Positions 50,495 through 58,610 of a DNA stretch of 64,000 nucleotides are shown piece after piece (position 1 is the first letter of the stretch; every line of letters begins with the position of its first letter). This DNA comes from Fimbriimonadaceae bacterium. Its GTDB lineage: Bacteria; Armatimonadota; Fimbriimonadia; Fimbriimonadales; Fimbriimonadaceae. The position numbers were made by a program, and so were the translations under genes. Under the pieces are notes generated by a model. It saw nothing but the letters and a program-made list of their open reading frames with translations. It was not told where the DNA came from and ran no database searches. Location: assembly GCA_019187105.1 (NCBI GenBank), contig JABAQM010000001.1, positions 2,324,734 through 2,388,733 of the forward strand, given 5' to 3'.

Positions 50495-51372
50495 TCACGT
50501 TCTGGACGGTCGCCACCGCCTTGCTGGCCGCCGTACTCTGTGCAAACCTGGGTGTCTGGCTCGTGCTACAACGCCAAAGCCTGACTGCCGACGCCATCAG
50601 CCACTCTGTCCTGCCCGGACTGGTCGTGGCCTTCCTCCTGTTTGGAAGCCGCAACCCGTTGCCGATGATCGTCGGCGCCGCTGCGGCCGGCCTCGCAACC
50701 GTCTTTCTCACGCGACTGATTCGCGACCTGCTCGGCGTAAAGGAAGACGCGGGGCTTGGAATCGTCTTCAGTGTGCTCTTCGCGCTGGGCGTCATTCTGA
50801 TCACTCGGTATGCGTCCCAAGTCGATCTCGACCCCGGGTGCGTGCTATACGGCCTGGTCGAGTTCGTCGCCTTGGACACGATCCCTGTCGCCGGCGTGGA
50901 GATTCCCCGTGCGCTGCTCAACATCCTCCCGGCTGCCGGCATCGCCGCAGTCGTGCTATGGGTGGCACGCAGGGAGCTCGCCGTGATGGCCTTCGATCCC
51001 ATGCTCGCAGCGACGCTGGGAAAGCGCCCGGGCATGCTCTACTACGTCCTCATGGCCGTCATCGCGATCGCAACCGTTGCCTGCTTTGAAGCGGTTGGCT
51101 CCATCCTCGTTATTGCCATGCTGATCGGTCCTGCCGCGATCGCCCAGCTGCTCACCGTAAGGCTGTCGTCGATGTTCGCCGTCTCAACTGCCGTCGGTGT
51201 GGTGTGCGCGGTAGCCGGCTACTTCTCCGCGACCGCGCTGAACACGTCCGTGGCCGGAATGATGTCGGTGTGGGTCGGCATTCTGTATATTGCTGCCGCG
51301 GCGGCGACTAAACTGCGCTATCGCAACGTTGGCAAATCGGGCGCCCAGGCGGGCCAGTTGAGCCGTACCTGA
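50491..51372 (+). CDS. Mn/Zn ABC transporter permease 2
   Basis: Second ABC-3 permease, 293 aa, 8-9 helices, with VLQRQSLTADAISHSVLPGLV and VACFEAVGSILVIAMLIGPAAIAQLL. Two different permeases, as in TroABCD and SitABCD systems, probably form a heterodimer. The start overlaps the first permease by 4 bp. The last 55 bp overlap the 3' end of the convergent secreted-protein gene. Confidence 0.92.
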   Translation: MITFWTVATALLAAVLCANLGVWLVLQRQSLTADAISHSVLPGLVVAFLLFGSRNPLPMIVGAAAAGLATVFLTRLIRDLLGVKEDAGLGIVFSVLFALGVILITRYASQVDLDPGCVLYGLVEFVALDTIPVAGVEIPRALLNILPAAGIAAVVLWVARRELAVMAFDPMLAATLGKRPGMLYYVLMAVIAIATVACFEAVGSILVIAMLIGPAAIAQLLTVRLSSMFAVSTAVGVVCAVAGYFSATALNTSVAGMMSVWVGILYIAAAAATKLRYRNVGKSGAQAGQLSRT

Positions 51373-52970
51373 CAGGTGCCCGCGCTCGTAGCCTGTCCGG
51401 TAATGGTGAGGGTGCCAAACCGTTCCAAAACCTTAAGGCCCTGGATGTTCGAAATCGCCGATAGCTGCGGCGTGGCTGCGGCTAAAAGCTCGATGCGTTG
51501 CTCGCCGATCTGAGCGTCCCAGGATAGCTTCCAGCCCGTTCCCAAACGGGAAAGAGTAACTGGCGGGCCCGAGATCTGCCTGAGTGGAGACCGGGCAGCC
51601 GCGACCACCGAATCGCCAAGCCAGTGCTGAATCGGATCCTTCGCCAACTCCCAGGCGAGCATCGCCCCTTGGGTCCGGGTCGTCACGCTCGAGTTCCATG
51701 CCGCTGCGGAAGCAAGCGCGGTCGGGTCGTTCAAGCCCTGAATGCGCCAGGTCCGCCAGTCCATTCGCCAAATCAAGCTGGTCAGCAGCGAGTTGTCCGG
51801 CGTCGTCTGGCCGGTCAGAGAGTGCAAGGCTTGTCCGATCAGGGCCTGAACGGCGCAGGCCTCAAGCCCTTCCGACTCACCGTAAGGCATGGTTTGCCGC
51901 GTCCACGGCTCGGTTTCATATTTGGCGCCTAGCAGATAGTCGTTGTGAACGCCGTCGGCGAAACGATTCCAATTCGGATCTCGGCCATAGGTCACGGCAG
52001 AAGTTGCCAGGCGCATGACGCCGGCTGCGTCGAACGGGTCCGAACCGATTGGAGCGGGGAGATCGAGCGTGTTCACAAAAACAGGCGAGCCCACAGGGAT
52101 TCGAAGCGGCCTGAACATCGCGCGAATCTCGCCGCCCCTAACATAAGCGAGCGGACCAGCCTCGTCGCTCGCATCGGCATGGGTCAACGGTGAGAGGCAC
52201 AGCTCGGTCCGCTTCGCCAATGGCGTCGGCACGACGGCGATCGGATGGTCGAGCTTCCATGTCACGGTTAGCGTGTCGCCAGCTTGCGACCAGTTGGACC
52301 CAATGACCTGGGCCGAAGGGGAGGTCCAAAGGCCCTCATGCCGGGCGCAAGCCTCAACGAGCGCGGCAAGATGTTCCACGCTGGCCACCGGCAAGGTCCG
52401 TAGGCCGAGCGGAAGGCAGAATCGGTACCACCCCTTGCTCCCCTTGCCGGTCTCGAGCCGATAGTCACCGTCGGCGCCTTCGAGCCGAAAGGACGACGGC
52501 TCGCCCAGGGTCGCCACCAGGATGGGCGGCTGAGACGACCCCAAAGACAGTACGGCCCATCGCGTTGCCGCCGTGGGAACTCCCGGACCGACGCTTGCGC
52601 CTGGCCACGACAGGTAAGGGATTTGCCCCGTCTTCAGCCTGAACCGAATGCCTCGCGGGAAGTGGGCTTCGAACCCGGGGGATAGGAGATTGACCCGAAT
52701 CTTATCCGGACCTCCCGCCGAGAAGCGGCAGAGCGCGGTAAAGCGCTTGTCGGAGATCTCCACGAGCTTGACGATTTTTAGCGGGAAGGGAAAGTTGAGG
52801 GCGTCCGCTCCCGCCCACTTTGCTTGAAGGCCATCGGCGGTCAGGTTAAAGCCAGGCACTTCGGGAAAGGGACGGTATCCAAAGCGACCGAAGGGCCCGC
52901 ACCAAGCAGCGCAGACCCAGGATACAGCCAACACAAAGGCAACGAATCGAAAAACCAACCCGCGAATCAG
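51318..52970 (-). CDS. Secreted protein of unknown function
   Basis: About 550 aa, unrecognised. The mature part is beta-rich N-terminally (VPGFNLTADGLQAKW, KIVKLVEISDKRFTALCRFS) and has a helical centre (GLEACAVQALIGQALHSLTG). The start is unusual. The frame extends upstream to an ATG at 53075 inside the CAP gene, but a TATACT box (52977-52982) ends 6 nt before a CTG at 52970, and TTG follows at 52958. Both give a signal peptide (LVFRFVAFVLAVSWVCAAW). The 3' end overlaps the convergent permease gene. Confidence 0.7.
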   Translation of the reverse strand: MIRGLVFRFVAFVLAVSWVCAAWCGPFGRFGYRPFPEVPGFNLTADGLQAKWAGADALNFPFPLKIVKLVEISDKRFTALCRFSAGGPDKIRVNLLSPGFEAHFPRGIRFRLKTGQIPYLSWPGASVGPGVPTAATRWAVLSLGSSQPPILVATLGEPSSFRLEGADGDYRLETGKGSKGWYRFCLPLGLRTLPVASVEHLAALVEACARHEGLWTSPSAQVIGSNWSQAGDTLTVTWKLDHPIAVVPTPLAKRTELCLSPLTHADASDEAGPLAYVRGGEIRAMFRPLRIPVGSPVFVNTLDLPAPIGSDPFDAAGVMRLATSAVTYGRDPNWNRFADGVHNDYLLGAKYETEPWTRQTMPYGESEGLEACAVQALIGQALHSLTGQTTPDNSLLTSLIWRMDWRTWRIQGLNDPTALASAAAWNSSVTTRTQGAMLAWELAKDPIQHWLGDSVVAAARSPLRQISGPPVTLSRLGTGWKLSWDAQIGEQRIELLAAATPQLSAISNIQGLKVLERFGTLTITGQATSAGTCQVRLNWPAWAPDLPTLR

Positions 52971-52976
52971 ACGGAA

Positions 52977-52982
52977 AGTATA
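52977..52982 (-). promoter_or_regulatory. -10-like box 6 nt before possible CTG start
   Basis: TATACT on the minus strand, then TTCCGT, then CTG 52970; TTG 52958 is the next allowed start. Confidence 0.4.
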
Positions 52983-53025
52983 CGGTCGAATGATCGACCT
53001 CGGTCGGGATACAGAGCCAGCCGAT

Positions 53026-54243
53026 CTATTTGTCGCCGGTGGTAAACGTCCACGTCCGTTCGATCGACTCGCCAAGGTGGGTCTTAGCGATCAAGCTAAC
53101 TTCGTACTTGGTGAGCTGACGAAGCGGAGCTTTCGGAAACATGACAGCGGCGTAAGGAGTTTCCTGCCTCAAGTAGCTGTCGTATCGGCCGGGGCCGCCC
53201 TTGTGGGGAACGTTGATCAGCAGCGGCACGTCGAGGGCCGCTTGACCGTCGGCCGACAGCTCTTTGAGCGCAGCGTATTCGAGTTTGATGCAAGCCTCAC
53301 CCGCCATCCCATTGACGAGGTCTGGCGTCGAATGGGTGAAGACGATGGGATAGCCCACGGGTCGTCGTGCGCCATCCGCTGCCCACAGGATCAGCGGATC
53401 GGGCCGCTCCTGATCCCGCCAAAGAACGGGTACGCCGGTCTCGCCCGCGCCCGGACTGATAACCGTTCCGCTTTCCGTCGGCGCGCCCATGTTGATCGCC
53501 AGTTTGTCGCCTTCGAAAGCGGCGCCAAAGGGCAAACTGCCAGGGAACATAAAACGAGCCCGGTGGTAGGGCGCATCGAAGATCTTGCGGACGGACTCCG
53601 GCATCGATCTGAATCCTGCGCTAAGGACCTCGGACACATTGTCCATATAGCCATAAGCCTGAGCCCGCTCGGTGGCAAAATTGCCCACGAACAAGGGGAG
53701 GTCGTCGCGCTGCTTGTGGCCGGTGGACTTGTTGTGGTTTAGGTACTGGGTATGGGCGGCAGCGGCGGCACAAAGGGCGGGATCGATCCGATATTCGGGC
53801 AAGTTGAGCCTTCGGCGAATCTCGTTGCACTCGAGCATGACCTGCCGAGCCGTATCGCCGATGGCGGGTATCGACTCGCCGGCATCGTCCGGGACGGTGA
53901 GGGTCCAGCGTCGTCGTCGGCCCTCGCCACCCGGGACGGTGAACTCAACCACAACTTGATGCTCGCCCGGCGACAAAGGTGCGGCAAGCTGGCTCTTGGC
54001 CATCGACCGTTCAGGGTCGTACACGATTGGGCTTTCGTTCCCATCGATCAGGAGCTTGACGGTTTCGACCTTGCCGCCATTCTCTTGCTTCAGCCGCCAA
54101 AAGATGACCGGCGTTCGTAATCGGCTGACCTGCATGGGTCCCGAGGCCCCGACTCGCACCGTTCCCTCTTGTCCCATGGCAACAGCCGCCAATAGAATGG
54201 CTGCCAGTCCAACCGAAAGTTTCCCCATTGAATCTCGACCCAC
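53026..54243 (-). CDS. Secreted CAP (SCP/PR-1) domain protein
   Basis: Exported protein of 405 aa, GTG start at 54243 with AGGA 8 nt upstream; ATG 54228 is also possible. The signal peptide is VGLAAILLAAVAMGQE. An Ig-like domain (about 25-125) is followed by a CAP domain (about 130-290): LECNEIRRRLNLPEYRIDPA, CAAAAAHTQYLNHNKSTGHK, FGAAFEGDKLAINMGAPTES. His residues of the CAP cavity appear in AAHTQYLNHN and STGHK. The C-terminal part is a second beta domain (YEVSLIAKTHLGESIERTW). Bacterial CAP proteins often act in the envelope or bind lipids; function here is unknown. Confidence 0.85.
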   Translation of the reverse strand: MGRDSMGKLSVGLAAILLAAVAMGQEGTVRVGASGPMQVSRLRTPVIFWRLKQENGGKVETVKLLIDGNESPIVYDPERSMAKSQLAAPLSPGEHQVVVEFTVPGGEGRRRRWTLTVPDDAGESIPAIGDTARQVMLECNEIRRRLNLPEYRIDPALCAAAAAHTQYLNHNKSTGHKQRDDLPLFVGNFATERAQAYGYMDNVSEVLSAGFRSMPESVRKIFDAPYHRARFMFPGSLPFGAAFEGDKLAINMGAPTESGTVISPGAGETGVPVLWRDQERPDPLILWAADGARRPVGYPIVFTHSTPDLVNGMAGEACIKLEYAALKELSADGQAALDVPLLINVPHKGGPGRYDSYLRQETPYAAVMFPKAPLRQLTKYEVSLIAKTHLGESIERTWTFTTGDK

Positions 54244-54353
54244 TTCCTTCTTCCTCTTGCCGGCGCACCGGCATATCGAGAGTAATGCGGGTCTGGTGGT
54301 ATCACGGGACTTTCGCCCGCAAACCTGGTTTATCTCTCGGCTAAATACCTATT

Positions 54354-55160
54354 TCATCTGGGCTCTTCACCGGCGATACGGTTGATCCACACTCGGAGCA
54401 AGGTGAGGAATTCCTCCCTGGCGTGGCGCTCGATCCACGGGTAATGGCCGCAACGGTCCCACTGGTGGAAATCCAGTTGGGGAATATACGGAGTAAGGGA
54501 ATCGCGGATCATCTCTCCCGGGTGCGGATCGTACGCGCCATGCAACATCAGGACGGGGCAGGTGATTCCCGCAAGGCTCTGCGGATAGCGACCTTCCGCT
54601 TGGAGGCGCACCATGTCTGCCCAAGTTTCGACGTTACCTACCTCATCGACTTCGAATCCCTCGGGCTCCGGAAGAACAGCCTCAAAGGTATAGGCCGAGG
54701 CGAGATTCGCCCGGATTTCGGTGCGCGGAACGTCCTCCCCGGCCGTTCGACGTTCCAAGAGCGAGCGGAGCGTCGGAGAAGCCTGACCCTCGATGCGACG
54801 TTTCATTTCGGCACGGGATTCGAGGTCCCACGTTCCTGAACCGACCATAACCACGCCAGCGGTAGCGGAGGGATGGTCCGCAGCCGTGCAAGCTGCCAGC
54901 ATCGCGCCCCATGAGGATCCGACCAAGATCATGGGATCATGCCCGGCCCAATCGAGCCATGCCGAACGCATGTCCGCTATGTGCCGGTCGACGGTCACGG
55001 GTACAGATCCGCTGCGCCGCTGCAGCGGCTCGACAACGCGAAACTCGGAGCACATATCCCGACACAGTCCTTCCATCTGTCCTTGCGCGCCAGGACCCCC
55101 GTGGAGTAACGCGATGCGGGTTCCCCCATGGCCGTAGTGCCGGCAAGCAATCGGCTCCAT
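54354..55160 (-). CDS. Alpha/beta hydrolase (proline iminopeptidase-like)
   Basis: 268-aa hydrolase. The oxyanion motif is LLHGGPGAQGQM (HGGPG is typical of proline iminopeptidases), nucleophile Ser in LVGSSWGAML (near residue 83), Asp in LHGAYDPHPG and His in RCGHYPWIE. A helical cap domain lies between. It is likely cytoplasmic, with no signal peptide. The substrate could be a peptide or a small ester/amide. Confidence 0.88.
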   Translation of the reverse strand: MEPIACRHYGHGGTRIALLHGGPGAQGQMEGLCRDMCSEFRVVEPLQRRSGSVPVTVDRHIADMRSAWLDWAGHDPMILVGSSWGAMLAACTAADHPSATAGVVMVGSGTWDLESRAEMKRRIEGQASPTLRSLLERRTAGEDVPRTEIRANLASAYTFEAVLPEPEGFEVDEVGNVETWADMVRLQAEGRYPQSLAGITCPVLMLHGAYDPHPGEMIRDSLTPYIPQLDFHQWDRCGHYPWIERHAREEFLTLLRVWINRIAGEEPR

Positions 55161-55213
55161 CCAGACTTCATTCTGGCGCGTTGCCTACGAACGGTTTGAT
55201 ATCATGGTGAGCG

Positions 55214-56053
55214 GTGGGAATGCGACGCGGTTTTACGCTTATCGAATTGCTGGTGGTGATCGCGATCATCGCCGTGCTTGCTGCGATCTTGTTTCCAGTC
55301 TTTGCGTCCGCCAAGATCTCGGCGAAGGTCACCAGCTCGCTGAACAGCATGAAACAGCTTGCCTTGGCGTTCCCAATGTACTCCGCCGACTCCAATGATC
55401 GGATCGTGTGGGACTATGGATACGGCACCCAGGAACACAGCGACCCCTACATGAATGGCAACACTTGGGTCGGCAGGATCTTTCCGTATGTGAAGAACCG
55501 GTCGGCATTCTTCGACAAGATGGTGCCGGAGCCGAAGGGCGATCTCTTTGATGACCCGTACTATCCCCAATACAACTATCGCTGGGAGTGGATTACCAAC
55601 TACTCGATCAACTCCGATGGGTTCAGCCGCTATTGGTCGGGATCAAGCTGCCAGAGCATCAATTGGGGAGGAGAGGGAAACGGTCGCTATATGACGAACA
55701 TTGCCGACCCCGCCCAACGATTGGCGGTCGCCCCGACCCGATATGCCAATCTGCCTTACTCCTGGACGCGGTTCTACGCGATCGATGCGGCATGGCCCAC
55801 GATGGATCGCTACGCGGGCGGCTGGGATTGGTATCAGCTCATATGGGACGCCCGGCGGCAATACCCGGGCCCGAAATTCACCGCTGCTTACGCGGATGGT
55901 CACGCCGGGAAGTTTGGTAGGGAGAAGTTCGTTGTGTACTACGCGGACAGCAGCAATGGACAAAACGAGGCGACGACCTACGCGCAATTCTGCGCGAAGA
56001 TGGACGAGAAGCAGCTCTGGCCATTCTGGGGGAAGGCATGGTCAAGCGATTAG
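55214..56053 (+). CDS. Prepilin-like protein with type IV leader
   Basis: 279 aa. The N-terminus MRRGFTLIELLVVIAIIAVL is a PilD-type leader: cleavage after Gly, then Phe1 and Glu5, followed by the long hydrophobic helix. The rest is a secreted domain ending with a TAAYADGHAGKFGREKFV segment, resembling the H-x-DG region of the DUF1559/prepilin-like proteins abundant in Armatimonadota and Planctomycetota. GTG 55214 and ATG 55220 are alternative starts. It may be a pseudopilin, a surface filament subunit or an adhesin. Its last 16 bp overlap the small lipoprotein gene. Confidence 0.88.
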   Translation: MGMRRGFTLIELLVVIAIIAVLAAILFPVFASAKISAKVTSSLNSMKQLALAFPMYSADSNDRIVWDYGYGTQEHSDPYMNGNTWVGRIFPYVKNRSAFFDKMVPEPKGDLFDDPYYPQYNYRWEWITNYSINSDGFSRYWSGSSCQSINWGGEGNGRYMTNIADPAQRLAVAPTRYANLPYSWTRFYAIDAAWPTMDRYAGGWDWYQLIWDARRQYPGPKFTAAYADGHAGKFGREKFVVYYADSSNGQNEATTYAQFCAKMDEKQLWPFWGKAWSSD

Positions 56054-56202
56054 GACTCTTGCTGATGTCGCTCGGACTCGTAAGTTGCGGAACCGATGTC
56101 GGCCCCAACGACCCCATCATGACCAGGGAGGATTCGGAAAGGCGTGAGTCCGACAAGTACACGCCTGAAGAGGCGGCAGCTCGGGAACAGCGGCAGCGCT
56201 AA
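56038..56202 (+). CDS. 54-aa lipoprotein following prepilin gene
   Basis: Small lipoprotein: MVKRLGLLLMSLGLVSCG (lipobox LVSC) plus a charged 36-residue tail (REDSERRESDKYTPEEAAAR). A strong GGGGGAAGG ribosome site precedes the ATG at 56038. The start overlaps the prepilin stop by 16 bp, so the two are coupled. The tail is probably unstructured. It may be an accessory to assembly or export of the prepilin-like protein; this is inference from coupling only. Confidence 0.75.
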   Translation: MVKRLGLLLMSLGLVSCGTDVGPNDPIMTREDSERRESDKYTPEEAAAREQRQR

Positions 56203-56236
56203 ATCGGAAGCAGCGGCTCCAACGATCCTTCGAAGG

Positions 56237-56749
56237 TCACGGGCCTTGGGCGAGCAATCGCGCGCGCAGATCGTCCCCGCTCGAGCCACCGTCGTCTTGG
56301 ATCGGAATATAAAGCTCGGTTTCCCACTTCGAGGTGTCCGGCTCCATCGCGGGATCGGTGACGTAACAGTCCCACGGTGGGCTCGCATCAGGCTTGAGGC
56401 CGAGGCGATGAACCTCGGCCCAAAACGCCATCCACGCGTCCGCAAGGGCCTCATACGGGCCTGTATGCAGCGTCATCGCCGCCCGGCAGGCATGGACTTT
56501 CTTGAGATAGGGGCTGCCGACCGCGGTGGCCGGATCGATCACAAACGCTGCCTCGATAACGCAGTCCGGTTCCCGCCACTCCACGTAGTAGATGCAGGGC
56601 GGCGCGATCGTCTCAGCGTTCGGGTGAGCCTGGACGATCTCGCCAAAGAGACCCGAGATCGTGGGACCGAGCTCCTCCTTGCGGCAGGTGGCGCGCTTGG
56701 CAAGCACCATTGCCTCCGGAACGTCCACGATCTCGATGTCAACGGCCAT
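56237..56749 (-). CDS. GyrI-like small-molecule-binding protein
   Basis: 170-aa cytoplasmic protein with a GyrI/SHS2-like effector-binding fold: VDIEIVDVPEAMVLAKRAT, CIYYVEWREPDCVIEAAFVI, ACRAAMTLHTGPYEALADAW, and C-terminal WETELYIPI with the conserved aromatic/Glu residues. It has no DNA-binding domain, unlike AraC-type GyrI regulators. Its role is unknown; homologues bind or hydrolyse xenobiotics. It is 3 bp downstream of the malate dehydrogenase gene, so is likely co-transcribed. Confidence 0.82.
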   Translation of the reverse strand: MAVDIEIVDVPEAMVLAKRATCRKEELGPTISGLFGEIVQAHPNAETIAPPCIYYVEWREPDCVIEAAFVIDPATAVGSPYLKKVHACRAAMTLHTGPYEALADAWMAFWAEVHRLGLKPDASPPWDCYVTDPAMEPDTSKWETELYIPIQDDGGSSGDDLRARLLAQGP

Positions 56750-56752
56750 GGC

Positions 56753-57682
56753 CTACTGGATCTGAGCCCAGACGTCCTTGAGTGATTGGGCCGACTTGTG
56801 CAACCCTTCGCGCTCCGCTTCGGAACACTGAGGCGCCACGATTTCGGCAACGCCCTTCCGGCAAAGCTTGGTCGGAAGGGAGAGGCTGACATCCGAGATA
56901 CCAAGCGTCCCGGTCTGGGCTGCGCTCACCGGCATGAGCTTGCCTTGGTCCAGCGCCATGGCTTCGACGACGGCCTGAATGCTGATGCCGACGGCTCGAC
57001 CAGCGCCACCCTTGAGCCGAATGACCTCTGCACCCGACTTCTTGGTGAAGTCAAAAATTCCGGTCGCGGTTTCATCGCTAAAGCCGGCAAGGCTCCGGAT
57101 GGCGATGCCGTTGATGGTGGCGGTGGACCACATCGGCACCATGGAATCGCCATGCTCGCCGAGGATGAGCGCCTGAATGTCGGTTGCCGCCACCTTGAAA
57201 TGATCGGCCAGCATCGAACGGAACCGACACGTGTCGAGCACGGTTCCGAGACCGATGACCTGTGGCTCGGGGAGCAGACCGCTCTTTACGGCCAGGTGGG
57301 TCAGGATATCGACCGGGTTGGAAACCACCAGAATCGTGGCGCCATCGGCAAGCTTGACACCCTTAAGGCTGTCGAGAATCTGCTTAAAGAGGCCGACGTT
57401 TCGATTAATCAGCTCAAGCCGGCTCTCATCGGGCTTTCGACGCAGGCCGGCGGTGATGACGACACAGTCGCTGCCTGAGACCACGTCATAGTCGCCGCTG
57501 ACGATCCGTTGGCTGGAGCTTAGCGCCGAGCCATGCCGAAGATCGAGTGCTTCCCCATCCGCCATATCACGGTTGGCGTCGACGAGAGCGATTTCGGAAA
57601 CGATGCCGCCAATCTGCAGCGCAAACGCCGCGTCGGAGCCTACACGGCCACCGCCGCCAACGATGCTGACCTTAAAACCCAT
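56753..57682 (-). CDS. mdh: Malate dehydrogenase (LDH-like type)
   Basis: NAD-dependent oxidoreductase, 309 aa from ATG 57682. NAD motif is SIVGGGGRVGSDAAFAL, the NAD-selecting Asp lies in ALVDANRD, and the catalytic set is the Arg of ESRLELINRN, Asp/Arg of VLDTCRFR and His of GEHGDSMVP. The specificity loop reads TAGLRRKPDES: Arg at the position that is Gln in LDH and Arg in MDH, which favours malate/oxaloacetate. The residue before it is also Arg (usually Pro), an oddity. CATAAT lies 6 nt before the ATG. A longer frame from 57757 has no signals. Confidence 0.9.
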   Translation of the reverse strand: MGFKVSIVGGGGRVGSDAAFALQIGGIVSEIALVDANRDMADGEALDLRHGSALSSSQRIVSGDYDVVSGSDCVVITAGLRRKPDESRLELINRNVGLFKQILDSLKGVKLADGATILVVSNPVDILTHLAVKSGLLPEPQVIGLGTVLDTCRFRSMLADHFKVAATDIQALILGEHGDSMVPMWSTATINGIAIRSLAGFSDETATGIFDFTKKSGAEVIRLKGGAGRAVGISIQAVVEAMALDQGKLMPVSAAQTGTLGISDVSLSLPTKLCRKGVAEIVAPQCSEAEREGLHKSAQSLKDVWAQIQ

Positions 57683-57688
57683 GCTTGG

Positions 57689-57694
57689 ATTATG
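57689..57694 (-). promoter_or_regulatory. -10-like box 6 nt before mdh ATG
   Basis: CATAAT on the minus strand, then CCAAGC, then ATG 57682. Confidence 0.5.
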
Positions 57695-57705
57695 GCAGGG
57701 GGAGG

Positions 57706-58581
57706 CTACTCTCGGTCCCAGGCGTAGGCGTCGCTGTCGAATATCAGTCCGCCCCAATCGGGCTGCACATCGCAGCCGGCCGTCAGCTCAAATAGCGACT
57801 TGGAATCCGCCGAACCATCCATATTGCCGACGTTGATCTGACCGTTGTGCCACGGCCAGACGCCGCCATAGCTGATCGACTGCGTGCGCCGCATTTGCGA
57901 CCATTTGTCCTGGCCGATGAAGAGCCTGTCATTGCCAGCGGTCGGGAAAGTGTCTTCAGCCTGCCCGTCCTTGTCCCGGTCGATGTAGCGGCAGGGCGGT
58001 ACGACCAGGTGGGATCCGCCACCAGTGGGCCTTCCGTCAAAGGTGATCTCGTGGACCGAGTCCATAAAGACCATCGTGCGGGAAGGATTGCCAACGTCAG
58101 ACGTCGCCGTCGAGATCGTCAGCCAATTGCCCTGCTCGGTGGAAACCAGTGGCGCGAAATAAAGGTAGTTGTAGCCAAGGTTGGAGCGTTGACTGGCACG
58201 GTAATACTGCGAAACGGTGTCCCCCAAAACGAGGTCGTCATCAAACGTCGCATCCCGGTCCGCGATCGCGGTGTAGTCGCTCGGGCAGAAATAAATGGAG
58301 AAATTCGTGGTGTAAGGCAGCGATACCTGGATCCATGTCCGGTCGTTGCTCGAGTTCCGGTCCTCGCCACCGTTGTAACCCGCCGGCATGAAGCGATCCT
58401 CATAATCGTTGAGATAGATCAGCGAAGCCTGCAGAACACTGCGGAAATTGGAAATACAGACCGCTTGCTGGCCTCGGAGGCGGGCGGCACGGAACACTGG
58501 GAACAAGATCCCAGCGAGGATGCTGATGATCGCCAGTACGATCAAAAGCTCCAGTAGCGTGAACGCGTTACGGCCCTTCAT
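57706..58581 (-). CDS. Prepilin-like protein with type IV leader
   Basis: 291 aa from ATG 58581 (GAGAGAGGG directly upstream). Leader MKGRNAFTLLELLIVLAIIS: the residue before Phe1 is Ala instead of the usual Gly, with Glu5 present. The secreted part has FCPSDYTAIADRD and a WPWHNGQINVGNMDGSADSK segment of the H-x-DG type, close to those of DUF1559/type II secretion-like pseudopilins. It probably forms or decorates a pilus-like structure after PilD cleavage. A TTTGCA-17-TATAAT promoter lies in the end of the preceding GNAT gene. Confidence 0.88.
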   Translation of the reverse strand: MKGRNAFTLLELLIVLAIISILAGILFPVFRAARLRGQQAVCISNFRSVLQASLIYLNDYEDRFMPAGYNGGEDRNSSNDRTWIQVSLPYTTNFSIYFCPSDYTAIADRDATFDDDLVLGDTVSQYYRASQRSNLGYNYLYFAPLVSTEQGNWLTISTATSDVGNPSRTMVFMDSVHEITFDGRPTGGGSHLVVPPCRYIDRDKDGQAEDTFPTAGNDRLFIGQDKWSQMRRTQSISYGGVWPWHNGQINVGNMDGSADSKSLFELTAGCDVQPDWGGLIFDSDAYAWDRE

Positions 58582-58610
58582 CCCTCTCTCAACGGGAGTC
58601 TCCAACCCCA

